DNA from: JANXMY01 sp965246745
GTDB taxonomy: Bacteria; Armatimonadota; Armatimonadia; Armatimonadales; Capsulimonadaceae
Length of the DNA: 64,000 nt
Assembly: GCA_965246745.1 (NCBI GenBank)
Contig: OZ251980.1
Coordinates: forward strand, 3,534,001-3,598,000
Direction of reading: 5' to 3'
The translations under genes were made by a program, and so were the position numbers. Shown here piece by piece: positions 7,895 through 15,044 of the stretch. Below the pieces are notes generated by a model. It searched no databases, was not told the DNA's origin, and saw nothing but the letters and a program-made list of their open reading frames with translations. Numbering within the stretch: position 1 is the first letter of the stretch; every line of letters begins with the position of its first letter.

Positions 7895-9694
7895 CTACTT
7901 CGCGAACACGACGCTGGAGACGGTTCTTGCGCCTTCGTTGGTCAGGGTAAAGCGGCCCTGCAAATCGCCGCGCACGAGCGATTCGACAATCTGCAAGCCG
8001 AGCGAGTCGGTTTTTTTGATGTCGAAGCCGTCGGGAAGCGGGGTGCCGTCGTTGGAGACTTCCAAGACCACGGCTTTGTCGTCTTCGGCCAGCGAAATGC
8101 GGATGTCGCCGTCGTCCATGCCCTCGCCGAAGCCGTGCTCGACGGCGTTTTGGACCAGCTCGTTGAGAATCAGCGCAACGGACGTGGCCTGCGCGGACGG
8201 CAATAAAATGTCCACGCCCTCGATTTTCATTAAGATATGCTTGTTGGGGGCCAAAATCCCGTGCTGGGTGGCCTGGATAATCTGCTCGGCGACTTTTTTG
8301 ACGCTGATGATGTCCAAATCCTCGCGGGCCAAAAGCTCATGGACCGAGGCGATGGCGAGAATGCGGTTCAGCGACTCGGTCAGCACCTGCTCGACCGAGC
8401 GCTGGCCGACATAGTGCATTTGGAGGCGCAACAGCGACGCCACCTGCTGCAAATTGTTTTTGACCCGGTGGTGCATCTCCTGAATGATCGCCGACTTGAC
8501 CATCAGCTTGGCGTGCTCAATCGCAATCGCGGCGTGGTTGCCGAGCGCGGACAGGACCGAAATCTCGTCGTCGGAAAACCGGTGCGGCTTTTCGGTGTAG
8601 CAGCTTAAAACGCCGATCTTTTTGTTTTTGACCCGCAGCGGGATCGCGGCGAGCGACGAAACCCCTTCGCGGCGGGCGAGGTCCGGGGTTGCATACTCGG
8701 GCGAGTGCTTCAGGTCATAAACCGTGATCGTTCGGCCTTCGGAAAGCGCGGTGCCGGCGACGCTTTCGCTGATCTTGACACTGGCTTTTTTGGCGTATTC
8801 TTTGGATTTGCTTTGGGTGGCTTTGACCACTAATTCCTGCTTGTCTTCGTCCAAAAGCATCAAAGAGCAGATTTTAAACGACATCGAATCGGCCGTCGCG
8901 GCGACAATAAGCTGCAAGATTTCTTCTAAATAGAGGTCGCTCGTGATGGTTTTGCTGACTTCAGACAGCGTGGAAAGCTGCGACGCCCGTTTTTCCAGCT
9001 TGCGGTACTGGCGGGAGTTTTCCACGGCCCCGGAAATCTGCGATGCGATGGACTGCAAAAGCCGCACCTGGGTTTTAGTGTACTGATGGTCGCCGACGGT
9101 GCGGACATTGATGACCCCGAGCACTTCGCCCCGGTAAATAAGAGGCACGGACAGCATGCTTTTGTATTTGTCTTCCGACAATTCCGGGACATACTTGAAG
9201 CGCGAGTCCTGGTGGGCGTCGTGCCCGAGCGCGACCGCTTCCTTGTGCTGGGCCACCCACCCGGTGATGCCTTCGCCCACTTTCAAGCGCAGCTTGCCGA
9301 CCACTTCCCCGGAGCCGTCGGTCACGGCCCGCAGGACCAGCGTGTCGTGGGCATCGTTGAACAAATACACCTGCGACGAATCCGTGCCCGTGACCTGCAC
9401 GGCCACGCCGGCGACGGCTTTCAGCATTTCTTCCAGGTCAAACAGCGACCCCATCGCCTCGCCGATGCGCTTCAGGGCCTCCCCTTCGGCATTGCGGTCG
9501 TCGTGCGCCCGCTCCATTTTTTCAATCTTGGCCGCCGCCGCCGCCAGCTCCGCCGTGCGGGTTTGAAGGGCGTGGTGCAGCCGGGTCGTCTGTGTTTCCT
9601 GCCGGCGCAGGGCGCTGGCCTGGCTTTTCATAAACAAGTGACGGCGCGAATAGCCGATGCGCGGCGGGATGGCGGGGGACTGGGCGGGTTTCAT
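7895..9694 (-). CDS. Cytosolic sensor histidine kinase with two GAF domains (PdtaS-like, HisKA_2)
   Basis: About 599 residues: an N-terminal coiled coil (about 20-65), a GAF domain (about 70-215), a second GAF (about 235-395), and a HisKA_2/HWE-group core with the phospho-His in MHHRVKNNLQQVASLL (about 410). The ATPase motifs follow: N-box NELVQNAVEHG and GLQIVESLV. No membrane segment is present, so it senses cytoplasmic ligands. Kinases of this class phosphorylate ANTAR response regulators, and one is encoded two genes upstream. The start is uncertain: ATG at 9694 or 9631, or TTG at 9712, none with a good Shine-Dalgarno. The N-terminus overlaps the preceding hydrolase gene. Confidence 0.85.
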   Translation of the reverse strand: MKPAQSPAIPPRIGYSRRHLFMKSQASALRRQETQTTRLHHALQTRTAELAAAAAKIEKMERAHDDRNAEGEALKRIGEAMGSLFDLEEMLKAVAGVAVQVTGTDSSQVYLFNDAHDTLVLRAVTDGSGEVVGKLRLKVGEGITGWVAQHKEAVALGHDAHQDSRFKYVPELSEDKYKSMLSVPLIYRGEVLGVINVRTVGDHQYTKTQVRLLQSIASQISGAVENSRQYRKLEKRASQLSTLSEVSKTITSDLYLEEILQLIVAATADSMSFKICSLMLLDEDKQELVVKATQSKSKEYAKKASVKISESVAGTALSEGRTITVYDLKHSPEYATPDLARREGVSSLAAIPLRVKNKKIGVLSCYTEKPHRFSDDEISVLSALGNHAAIAIEHAKLMVKSAIIQEMHHRVKNNLQQVASLLRLQMHYVGQRSVEQVLTESLNRILAIASVHELLAREDLDIISVKKVAEQIIQATQHGILAPNKHILMKIEGVDILLPSAQATSVALILNELVQNAVEHGFGEGMDDGDIRISLAEDDKAVVLEVSNDGTPLPDGFDIKKTDSLGLQIVESLVRGDLQGRFTLTNEGARTVSSVVFAK

Positions 9695-10610
9695 AGGCGG
9701 TGTTCTCGGCAAACTGTTTCAGTGCGGGCAGGACAGAAGTTTCAAGCGGCGAAAAATACTCGGCATGGCCGGCATGGGTGACGGTGACGCGCGTGACCGG
9801 CCCCCGGCACCGGGCAGTCAGCGCATCGGACATGGCATAGGGAATAAGACGGTCGGCCCGGCTGTGGACCAAAAGCACCGGGCAGGTGACACGCGGCATC
9901 TTGGCGTCGCTTGCAAACGGGTATTTGAGAATGAGCCGGAGCAGCCAGCTTGGATAAATCGGGTACTCCTGATGCCCCATATCCGCCATGCTCGTATAGG
10001 CCGCAAACAGCGCCAGCCCCGCCACCGGCTGCCCCGCGCGAATCTCGCGTGCCGCCAAATCCACGGCGACGCCGCTGCCCAGCGAATACCCGGCGATGAC
10101 TAAGCGTTTTTGGTTCAAGTCCGGCTGCGCCCGCATCCACGCATACGCCGCGCGGGCCGTTTGAAAGCAGTTCGCTTCCGACTCCTCGCCGCCGCTCTGC
10201 CCGAACCCGGCGTAATCCGGCATCAGCACGTTCACATCCAGGCGGCGCAGCGATTGAAACAAGCCGCGCTCGGGCGCAATGGAGCTGCCTTTGCCGGTGA
10301 AAAACAGCACGGTCGGACGGCGGGCATAATCTGTATCGGGCGAGCCGTCGGCCCGCAGCGCGTGGCCGAAATACGCCGCAATCGTGTCCCCCGACGCCGT
10401 GCGGAAACGAACCGTTCGTGCGCCTGCCGGCGGCTTCACGCCGGCTGCCGCCGTGCGGGCGCGGGACGCCGCCGCGTTGAACACGAGAAATTGCTGGCCC
10501 GCGCCGAGGCCGAGAAGCGGCACCGCGTACAGCAGGGCCAGAGTCAGCAAAAGCCGCCGGACGACTTGGGGGACGCGGCGGCGGCTCTTTCGGTGCTCAG
10601 CTTCAGACAT
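9522..10610 (-). CDS. Alpha/beta hydrolase with N-terminal membrane anchor
   Basis: 362 residues. A single N-terminal hydrophobic helix (VVRRLLLTLALLYAVPLLGL) precedes an alpha/beta hydrolase of the BEM46/ABHD13 type. The nucleophile elbow GYSLGSG supplies the Ser (about 172), VHSRADRLIP the acid loop, and HAGHAEYF the catalytic His (about 281). The catalytic domain should end near residue 300. The remaining ~60 residues are Pro/Gly-rich and are encoded by DNA that overlaps the kinase start in another frame. This tail may be read-through after a frameshift rather than a real domain. It sits between the regulator and kinase genes; its substrate is unknown. Confidence 0.75.
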   Translation of the reverse strand: MSEAEHRKSRRRVPQVVRRLLLTLALLYAVPLLGLGAGQQFLVFNAAASRARTAAAGVKPPAGARTVRFRTASGDTIAAYFGHALRADGSPDTDYARRPTVLFFTGKGSSIAPERGLFQSLRRLDVNVLMPDYAGFGQSGGEESEANCFQTARAAYAWMRAQPDLNQKRLVIAGYSLGSGVAVDLAAREIRAGQPVAGLALFAAYTSMADMGHQEYPIYPSWLLRLILKYPFASDAKMPRVTCPVLLVHSRADRLIPYAMSDALTARCRGPVTRVTVTHAGHAEYFSPLETSVLPALKQFAENTAYETRPVPRHPAAHRLFAPSLVYEKPGQRPAPAGNTDDPAAPRPSNPHGGAGGGGGQD

Positions 10611-10612
10611 TT

Positions 10613-11188
10613 TCAGACATTGTGGGCGATGATGATCGCTTCGGCGATCTCGCGCATGGACTTGCGGGTATTCATGCTCTGCACTTGAATTCGCCGAAAC
10701 GCTTCCTGCTCTTTCAGGCCGTACAGGTCCATCAAAATGCCTTTGGCCCGGTCTACGGCTTTGCGCGTGTCCAGCTTGTTTTCCAGGTCCGTAACTTCGT
10801 TTTCCAGCTCGACAAACTCTTCGTAGCGGGAAATCGCAATCTCCATGGCAGGCAAAAGATCGGCTTCTTTGAACGGCTTGACCAAATACGCAAAGACGCC
10901 GGCGTCTTTGGCCCGGTCCACCAAATCTTTCTGCGAGTACGCCGTCAGCAGCAGCACCGGGGCGACCCCTTCGGTCGTGATAATTTTGGCGGCTTCGATG
11001 CCGTCCATTTCCGGCATTTTGATGTCCAGAATAAGGATGTCCGGCTTCAGCTCACGGGCGGCTTCCACGGCTTTGGCCCCGTCGCCCGCCTCGCCGACCA
11101 CCTGATGCCCCATGTTTTCCAGAGTCTTTCGCAGGTCCAGCCGAATAATCGGCTCATCGTCCGCAATCACAATCCGCAGTGACTCCAT
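10613..11188 (-). CDS. ANTAR-domain response regulator (PdtaR-like transcription antiterminator)
   Basis: 191 residues: a receiver domain (LRIVIADDEPIIRLD, phospho-Asp in DILILDIKMPEMDG, conserved Lys in YLVKPF), a coiled-coil linker (ELENEVTDLENKLDT), and a C-terminal ANTAR domain (VDRAKGILMDLYGLKEQEAFRRIQ). On phosphorylation, ANTAR proteins bind dual-hexaloop RNA hairpins and prevent termination. The start is set by GGGAGG nine bases upstream of the ATG. It probably receives phosphate from the GAF-HisKA_2 kinase in the same transcription unit. Promoter and palindrome are annotated separately. Confidence 0.92.
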   Translation of the reverse strand: MESLRIVIADDEPIIRLDLRKTLENMGHQVVGEAGDGAKAVEAARELKPDILILDIKMPEMDGIEAAKIITTEGVAPVLLLTAYSQKDLVDRAKDAGVFAYLVKPFKEADLLPAMEIAISRYEEFVELENEVTDLENKLDTRKAVDRAKGILMDLYGLKEQEAFRRIQVQSMNTRKSMREIAEAIIIAHNV

Positions 11189-11229
11189 TGTTGTCTCCCT
11201 CCCGATCCCTCGCCGCTGAAAATACGCCA

Positions 11230-11242
11230 AGAACAGTGTTCT
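11230..11242. promoter_or_regulatory. Perfect 13-bp palindrome AGAACA-G-TGTTCT at the ANTAR gene start site
   Basis: It falls just downstream of the predicted minus-strand -10 box, covering about +2 to +14 of the response-regulator transcript. The position suits a repressor operator. The half-site AGAAC also appears in the palindrome in front of the perR-like gene (35924-35942). The binding protein is unknown. Confidence 0.5.
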
Positions 11243-11250
11243 CTGGGTTT

Positions 11251-11279
11251 ATCATAGCAAATTTCCCGCCAAAATGCAA
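11251..11279 (-). promoter_or_regulatory. Promoter of the ANTAR-hydrolase-kinase operon
   Basis: Minus strand TTGCAT (11274-11279), a 17-bp spacer and TATGAT (11251-11256). It is back to back with the LCP promoter: the two -35 boxes are 11 bp apart. Confidence 0.7.
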
Positions 11280-11290
11280 GCCGCCCCCGT

Positions 11291-11319
11291 TTGACATTCC
11301 CGCCAATGAGCGTTATAAT
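11291..11319 (+). promoter_or_regulatory. Perfect consensus sigma-70 promoter for the LCP gene
   Basis: TTGACA (11291-11296), a 17-bp spacer and TATAAT (11314-11319). Both hexamers match consensus exactly. It predicts a start near 11326 and a leader of roughly 28 nt before the ATG at 11354, so in-frame starts upstream of 11354 can be excluded. Confidence 0.85.
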
Positions 11320-11353
11320 CAAGCTAACCCCGCTTTGGAGTTCCGTAAGACCC

Positions 11354-12412
11354 ATGCCGAAATCCCCGCGCCCGCCTGCCCGTCCCAAGCCCCGCGCCCG
11401 CCGCTCGCCGCTGCACGCGCTGGGGCGAAGTCTTGCCGTCCTCGCTTTGATCGCGCTGGCGGCGGTCTCGATGTACGGCGGCTACCTGTACCGCACCGTG
11501 GGCAGCCTGCAAAGACTTCTGCCGCCGCTTTTGCAGCGGCAGTCGGTCGCTGACGCGTTTCCCCATCAAACGGCGCTCAATTTGATGATTATCGGGCGCG
11601 ACCGCGACTACGACGACCGCACCGATCAGCCGCTCAAGACCCGCGCCCGGTCGGACATGCTGATGCTGGCGCATCTCGACTTCGCCAAAAACACAATCTC
11701 CCTGCTGTCCATCCCGCGCGACACGCGGGCGCGGGTGCCGGGCCGGGGGGTCACCAAAATCAATGCCGCCCACCAGGCCGGCGGCCCGGCGCTGTCTGAA
11801 AAAGTGGTTCAGGACACGTTCGGCATCCCCACCGACAAGTATCTGGCGCTGGACTTTGAGGGCTTTGAGCAGGCGATTGACGCCCTCGGGGGCGTGGACC
11901 TCACGGTAGACAAAAAAATGGACTACGACGACCACTGGGGGCACCTGCATATTCATTTGAAGCCCGGACGGCAGCACTTAAACGGCCGGCAGGCGATAGG
12001 CTTTGTCCGGTTTCGGCACTCGGACAGCGACCTGGTCCGCACCCGCCGTCAGCAGGCGCTGATCGCTGCCGTCAAAACCAAGCTGCGCTCGCCGCAGGCG
12101 CTCGGGCAGATCGGCCCGCTGCTGGCCGCGCTCGACACGCATGTAGACAGCGATTTGACCGCCGGGCAGGAAGTGGCCCTGGCCCGCTTTGCCCACGACA
12201 CCCCGCACCAGTCGGTGCGGATGGAAACCCTGCCGAGCCGGCCGGCAGGAAACGACGTGGCGACAAACTGGCCGGAAGCGCGTCCGATCATCGCCGAACT
12301 CTTCGGCGTTTCCCCGCCGGCCTCCGCGCAGACCGCCGAAGCGACCGAGGCCGGCACTCGCCGCCGCCGCCATCGTCATCGCCGCGCCGTCCGGGTCGCG
12401 TCGCTGCCGTGA
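11354..12412 (+). CDS. LytR-CpsA-Psr (LCP) family cell-wall polymer ligase
   Basis: 352 residues. A basic, Pro-rich cytoplasmic tail precedes one transmembrane helix (LAVLALIALAAVSMYGGYLY) and an extracytoplasmic LCP domain. Hallmarks are RSDMLMLAHLD, SIPRDTRARVPG, KINAAHQAGG, and YDDHWGHLHIHLKPG leading to VRFRHSDSDLVRTRRQQ, which supplies the Arg residues that bind the polyprenyl diphosphate. These enzymes transfer glycopolymers from undecaprenyl-PP to peptidoglycan. The C-terminus is very basic (His/Arg-rich). The gene overlaps the downstream glycosyltransferase by 4 bp (GTGA), consistent with a shared role in a surface polysaccharide. Confidence 0.88.
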   Translation: MPKSPRPPARPKPRARRSPLHALGRSLAVLALIALAAVSMYGGYLYRTVGSLQRLLPPLLQRQSVADAFPHQTALNLMIIGRDRDYDDRTDQPLKTRARSDMLMLAHLDFAKNTISLLSIPRDTRARVPGRGVTKINAAHQAGGPALSEKVVQDTFGIPTDKYLALDFEGFEQAIDALGGVDLTVDKKMDYDDHWGHLHIHLKPGRQHLNGRQAIGFVRFRHSDSDLVRTRRQQALIAAVKTKLRSPQALGQIGPLLAALDTHVDSDLTAGQEVALARFAHDTPHQSVRMETLPSRPAGNDVATNWPEARPIIAELFGVSPPASAQTAEATEAGTRRRRHRHRRAVRVASLP

Positions 12413-13488
12413 CCGCCCCGCTGAAAGTTTTGCACGTCGTCCGGCCGGCGGCGGGCGGCATCCGGCAGCATGTGCTGGCGCTTTTGAGCGGCCTGGACCC
12501 GGCCCAAATTCTCTGCTCCGTCGCCGCCCCGCCGGCGCTGCTGGCCGGGCTGGGCGATGCCGCGCTGTTTGCTTCCGTGCCGCTGCCGATTAGCGCCGGG
12601 ATTTCCATGTCGGACCGGACCCTCGCGCGGCAGCTTGCCGCGATCCGGCCGCAGTTCGGCGACGTGGTGCATGCCCACGGCCTCCGGGCGGCGTGGGTCG
12701 CCGCGCTGGCCCATCGCCGCCGCCCGTTTCCGCTCGTCTGGACCGCCCACAATGCCGCCGAGCGCACGCTGGCGATGCGCCTGGCGCTGGCGGTGATTGC
12801 GCCGCGCTGCGCCAAAATTGTCGCGGTTTCGCCGTTTGTCGCCGGCAGCCTCGGGGCAAACGGCGTCCCGGCCGCGAAAATCCAAGTGATTCCGAACGGC
12901 GTTGATATGGCCCACTTTGCGTCTACGGAAGCCGGCCGCGCCGACGCCCGCGCGGCGCTCGGGCTGCCCGAGACGGCGTTTGTGGTCGGGTGCGCCGCCC
13001 GGTTTTCGCCGGAAAAGGGCCTGGACGTTTTGATTGACGCCGCCCGCGCCCGAAAGTCCATGCGTTTTGTGATCGCCGGCGACGGCCCGCTGCTTGCCGC
13101 GCTGTCGCCGGGTCTGCCCCCAAATGTTCGGCTGCTCGGTTTTCTCGCCGACATCCGGCCCCTGCTGCGGGCCGCCGATGTGCTGGCTGTGCCGTCGCGC
13201 CGGGAAGGGCAGGGGATCGCCGCTCTGGAAGCGATGGCGGCAGGCGTGCCCCTCGCAGCATCGGCCGTCGGCGGCCTGGCCGAGATGCTCTCCGACGGCG
13301 AAACGGCGCTTTTGGTCCCGCCGGGAGACCCCGCCGCGCTGGCCGTGGCGCTGAGCCGCCTCCAAAGCGACGCCCGCCTGCGCCGAAACCTGGCCGCAAG
13401 CGCCCTGGCGCTGGCGCAGGCCCGCTACGCTCTGCCGGGAATGCTGGAAACGCTGACCGCGCTGTACCGGGAAGTCGCCGGGACATAA
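12409..13488 (+). CDS. Glycosyltransferase family 4 (GT-B)
   Basis: 359 residues with a GT-B layout. The N-terminal acceptor half starts VLHVVRPAAGGIRQH. The C-terminal donor half carries NGVDMAHF, GCAARFSPEKGLDVLI, and the EX7E motif in SRREGQGIAALEAMAAGVPLA (about 265-285). It probably adds a nucleotide-sugar-derived residue to an envelope glycan. The start is a GTG overlapping the LCP stop codon (GTGA). The donor cannot be predicted. Confidence 0.85.
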   Translation: MTAPLKVLHVVRPAAGGIRQHVLALLSGLDPAQILCSVAAPPALLAGLGDAALFASVPLPISAGISMSDRTLARQLAAIRPQFGDVVHAHGLRAAWVAALAHRRRPFPLVWTAHNAAERTLAMRLALAVIAPRCAKIVAVSPFVAGSLGANGVPAAKIQVIPNGVDMAHFASTEAGRADARAALGLPETAFVVGCAARFSPEKGLDVLIDAARARKSMRFVIAGDGPLLAALSPGLPPNVRLLGFLADIRPLLRAADVLAVPSRREGQGIAALEAMAAGVPLAASAVGGLAEMLSDGETALLVPPGDPAALAVALSRLQSDARLRRNLAASALALAQARYALPGMLETLTALYREVAGT

Positions 13489-13535
13489 GCCCGGCGGGAC
13501 ATAAGCCGCCGGGAAGCGGGCAAACATCCGTGCGC

Positions 13536-13564
13536 TTGATTTTGGGCGCGAATTCCTTTATAAT
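13536..13564 (+). promoter_or_regulatory. Promoter for the ExeA-like ATPase gene
   Basis: TTGATT (13536-13541), a 17-bp spacer and TATAAT (13559-13564). The predicted leader is about 48 nt. No Shine-Dalgarno precedes the ATG. Just upstream, CGGGACATAAGCC is duplicated around the end of the glycosyltransferase gene. Confidence 0.7.
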
Positions 13565-13619
13565 GTGTCCTTGTAGTCCTAACTTCTCCGGTCGTCCGGC
13601 CGCAAAGTGAACCCAATCC

Positions 13620-14465
13620 ATGTATGAAGAATTTTACGGCCTGCGCGAGACCCCGTTCTCAGTGCAGCCCGACCCCCGCTATGCGTTTCCAAGCGTCGAG
13701 CACAAAGTGAGCATCGCCAAAATGCGCTACGCCGTGGACCAAAAGCGCGGGCTGGCGGTGCTGACCGGGCCGGTCGGGGCGGGCAAAACCACCATCGCCA
13801 ACTCGCTGCAAATGACCTGGGAAGACGACCCGGCCAAAACTGTCGCGTTTCTGCCCGGCGCTCCGGTGCGGACTCCGGGCCAGTTTCTGCGGCTGATTCT
13901 CGAAGCCTACAACATCACGGCCCTTCGCACCGAAGCGCAGAACCGGCAGCTTTTGGAGCAGTTTCTTCTCGATGAATACATGGCGGGCCGCCACCCGGTC
14001 CTGCTGCTCGATGAAGGCCAGAACTTGGTGTCACGCGTGATTGACGCCATTTCCGACTTGTCGAACTTTCAGACCGCCCAAACCAAGCTGATAACAGTCG
14101 TGATGCTGGCGCAGGACAACCTGCCCAAAAAACTCGAGCGCCATGATGCGTTCCGCTCGCGCATCGCCGTGGTCGGGCGGCTCGATCCGCTGTCGCCGGA
14201 AGAGATGAGCGATATGATCGCGTTTCGGATTAAAACCGCCGGCGGCGGCGAGATTGACACGTATTTCGAGCCGCAGGCGCTGGCCGATGTCCACGCCATC
14301 ACCAAAGGCGTCCCGCGCGACGTGTGCGTTTTATGCGATGCGCTGTTTGTCAACGGCTATGTCCGCGATCAGCGCCTGATGACCACGGCCCTGGTGCAGC
14401 GGACTTTGTCTGAGATGAGCCGCGAGAAAAAATGGCCGGTGACGCTGAAAAACGCCGGCAAGTAA
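13620..14465 (+). CDS. ExeA/GspA-type AAA ATPase
   Basis: 281 residues. It begins with the diagnostic MYEEFYGLRETPFSVQPDPR of ExeA-like proteins. Walker A is GPVGAGKTT (about 49-57) and Walker B is PVLLLDEGQNL (about 126). A sensor/arginine-finger region RHDAFRSRIAVVGRLDPL follows. Relatives energise secretin assembly (GspA), work beside type IV pilus proteins, or act in transposition (TniB/MuB relatives). There is no C-terminal peptidoglycan-binding domain, no secretin and no transposase here. The next gene encodes a small RHH-like protein, a pairing discussed in the findings. The stop region carries a 16-bp tandem duplication (GCCGGCAAGTAAGA units). Confidence 0.8.
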   Translation: MYEEFYGLRETPFSVQPDPRYAFPSVEHKVSIAKMRYAVDQKRGLAVLTGPVGAGKTTIANSLQMTWEDDPAKTVAFLPGAPVRTPGQFLRLILEAYNITALRTEAQNRQLLEQFLLDEYMAGRHPVLLLDEGQNLVSRVIDAISDLSNFQTAQTKLITVVMLAQDNLPKKLERHDAFRSRIAVVGRLDPLSPEEMSDMIAFRIKTAGGGEIDTYFEPQALADVHAITKGVPRDVCVLCDALFVNGYVRDQRLMTTALVQRTLSEMSREKKWPVTLKNAGK

Positions 14466-14602
14466 GAACGCCGGCAAGTAAGAGAGATAAGCCGAAAGGA
14501 CAGCACAGCGAAAGTGGGTGCGGGCGTTAGGAACGCAGGGATTTATTCCCCCGTTTCCGACGCCCCCGCTCCTTTTTCCTTGTCCGAGGAGACCACTGCC
14601 CG

Positions 14603-15025
14603 ATGACCACGCTCGCCGAGCTTCGGCTCGCCAACCTGCGCGAACAAAAAAAGTCCGCCGCTGCCGACGAACCTGCGCCGGAGTCTGACGCCCCGGCGAG
14701 TGAGGCCGCCCCGGCTGTCCCCGCGCCCCCGCCCCCGATGGAGCGGGAAGAAGACCTCGTGCTGTCGCAGTTTATCCCCCCGGACCTGCCCGCGCCCCGG
14801 CCCGACGCCGACCCCGAGGCCGAAAAAAGCGCCGCGCTGATTGCCCGCGTCCATTCCATGCTGGCGCACAAAACCCTGCACCCGAACGGCGCAAAAGCCA
14901 CGGTAGACATGTCCCCGGCGCTGTTTCACCGCTCCAAGCGCTACTGCCTCGACCACGGCAATGTCACCCTGCGCCAGCTTTTTCTGGATTTAATGACCGC
15001 GTTTCTCGACGAGGAAGGCTACTGA
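14603..15025 (+). CDS. Small protein with disordered N-terminus and RHH-like C-terminus
   Basis: 140 residues. About 5-80 is Ala/Pro/Glu-rich and likely disordered. From about 95 a strand-helix-helix pattern appears: KATVDMSPALFHRSKRYC, then TLRQLFLDLMTAFLDE. This resembles ribbon-helix-helix proteins of the ParG/CopG type, a judgement by eye. It follows the ExeA-like ATPase gene by 137 bp of non-coding DNA that includes a small imperfect inverted repeat, and it precedes the protease-like gene by 19 bp. It may bind DNA or partner the ATPase. Confidence 0.55.
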   Translation: MTTLAELRLANLREQKKSAAADEPAPESDAPASEAAPAVPAPPPPMEREEDLVLSQFIPPDLPAPRPDADPEAEKSAALIARVHSMLAHKTLHPNGAKATVDMSPALFHRSKRYCLDHGNVTLRQLFLDLMTAFLDEEGY

Positions 15026-15044
15026 GCTTCCGAGGAGTATTTCC

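Noticed and set aside
13620..14465. Tn7-type or Mu-type transposition ATPase (TniB/MuB)
   Set aside because: No transposase, integrase or end sequences nearby; the N-terminus is that of ExeA-type proteins.
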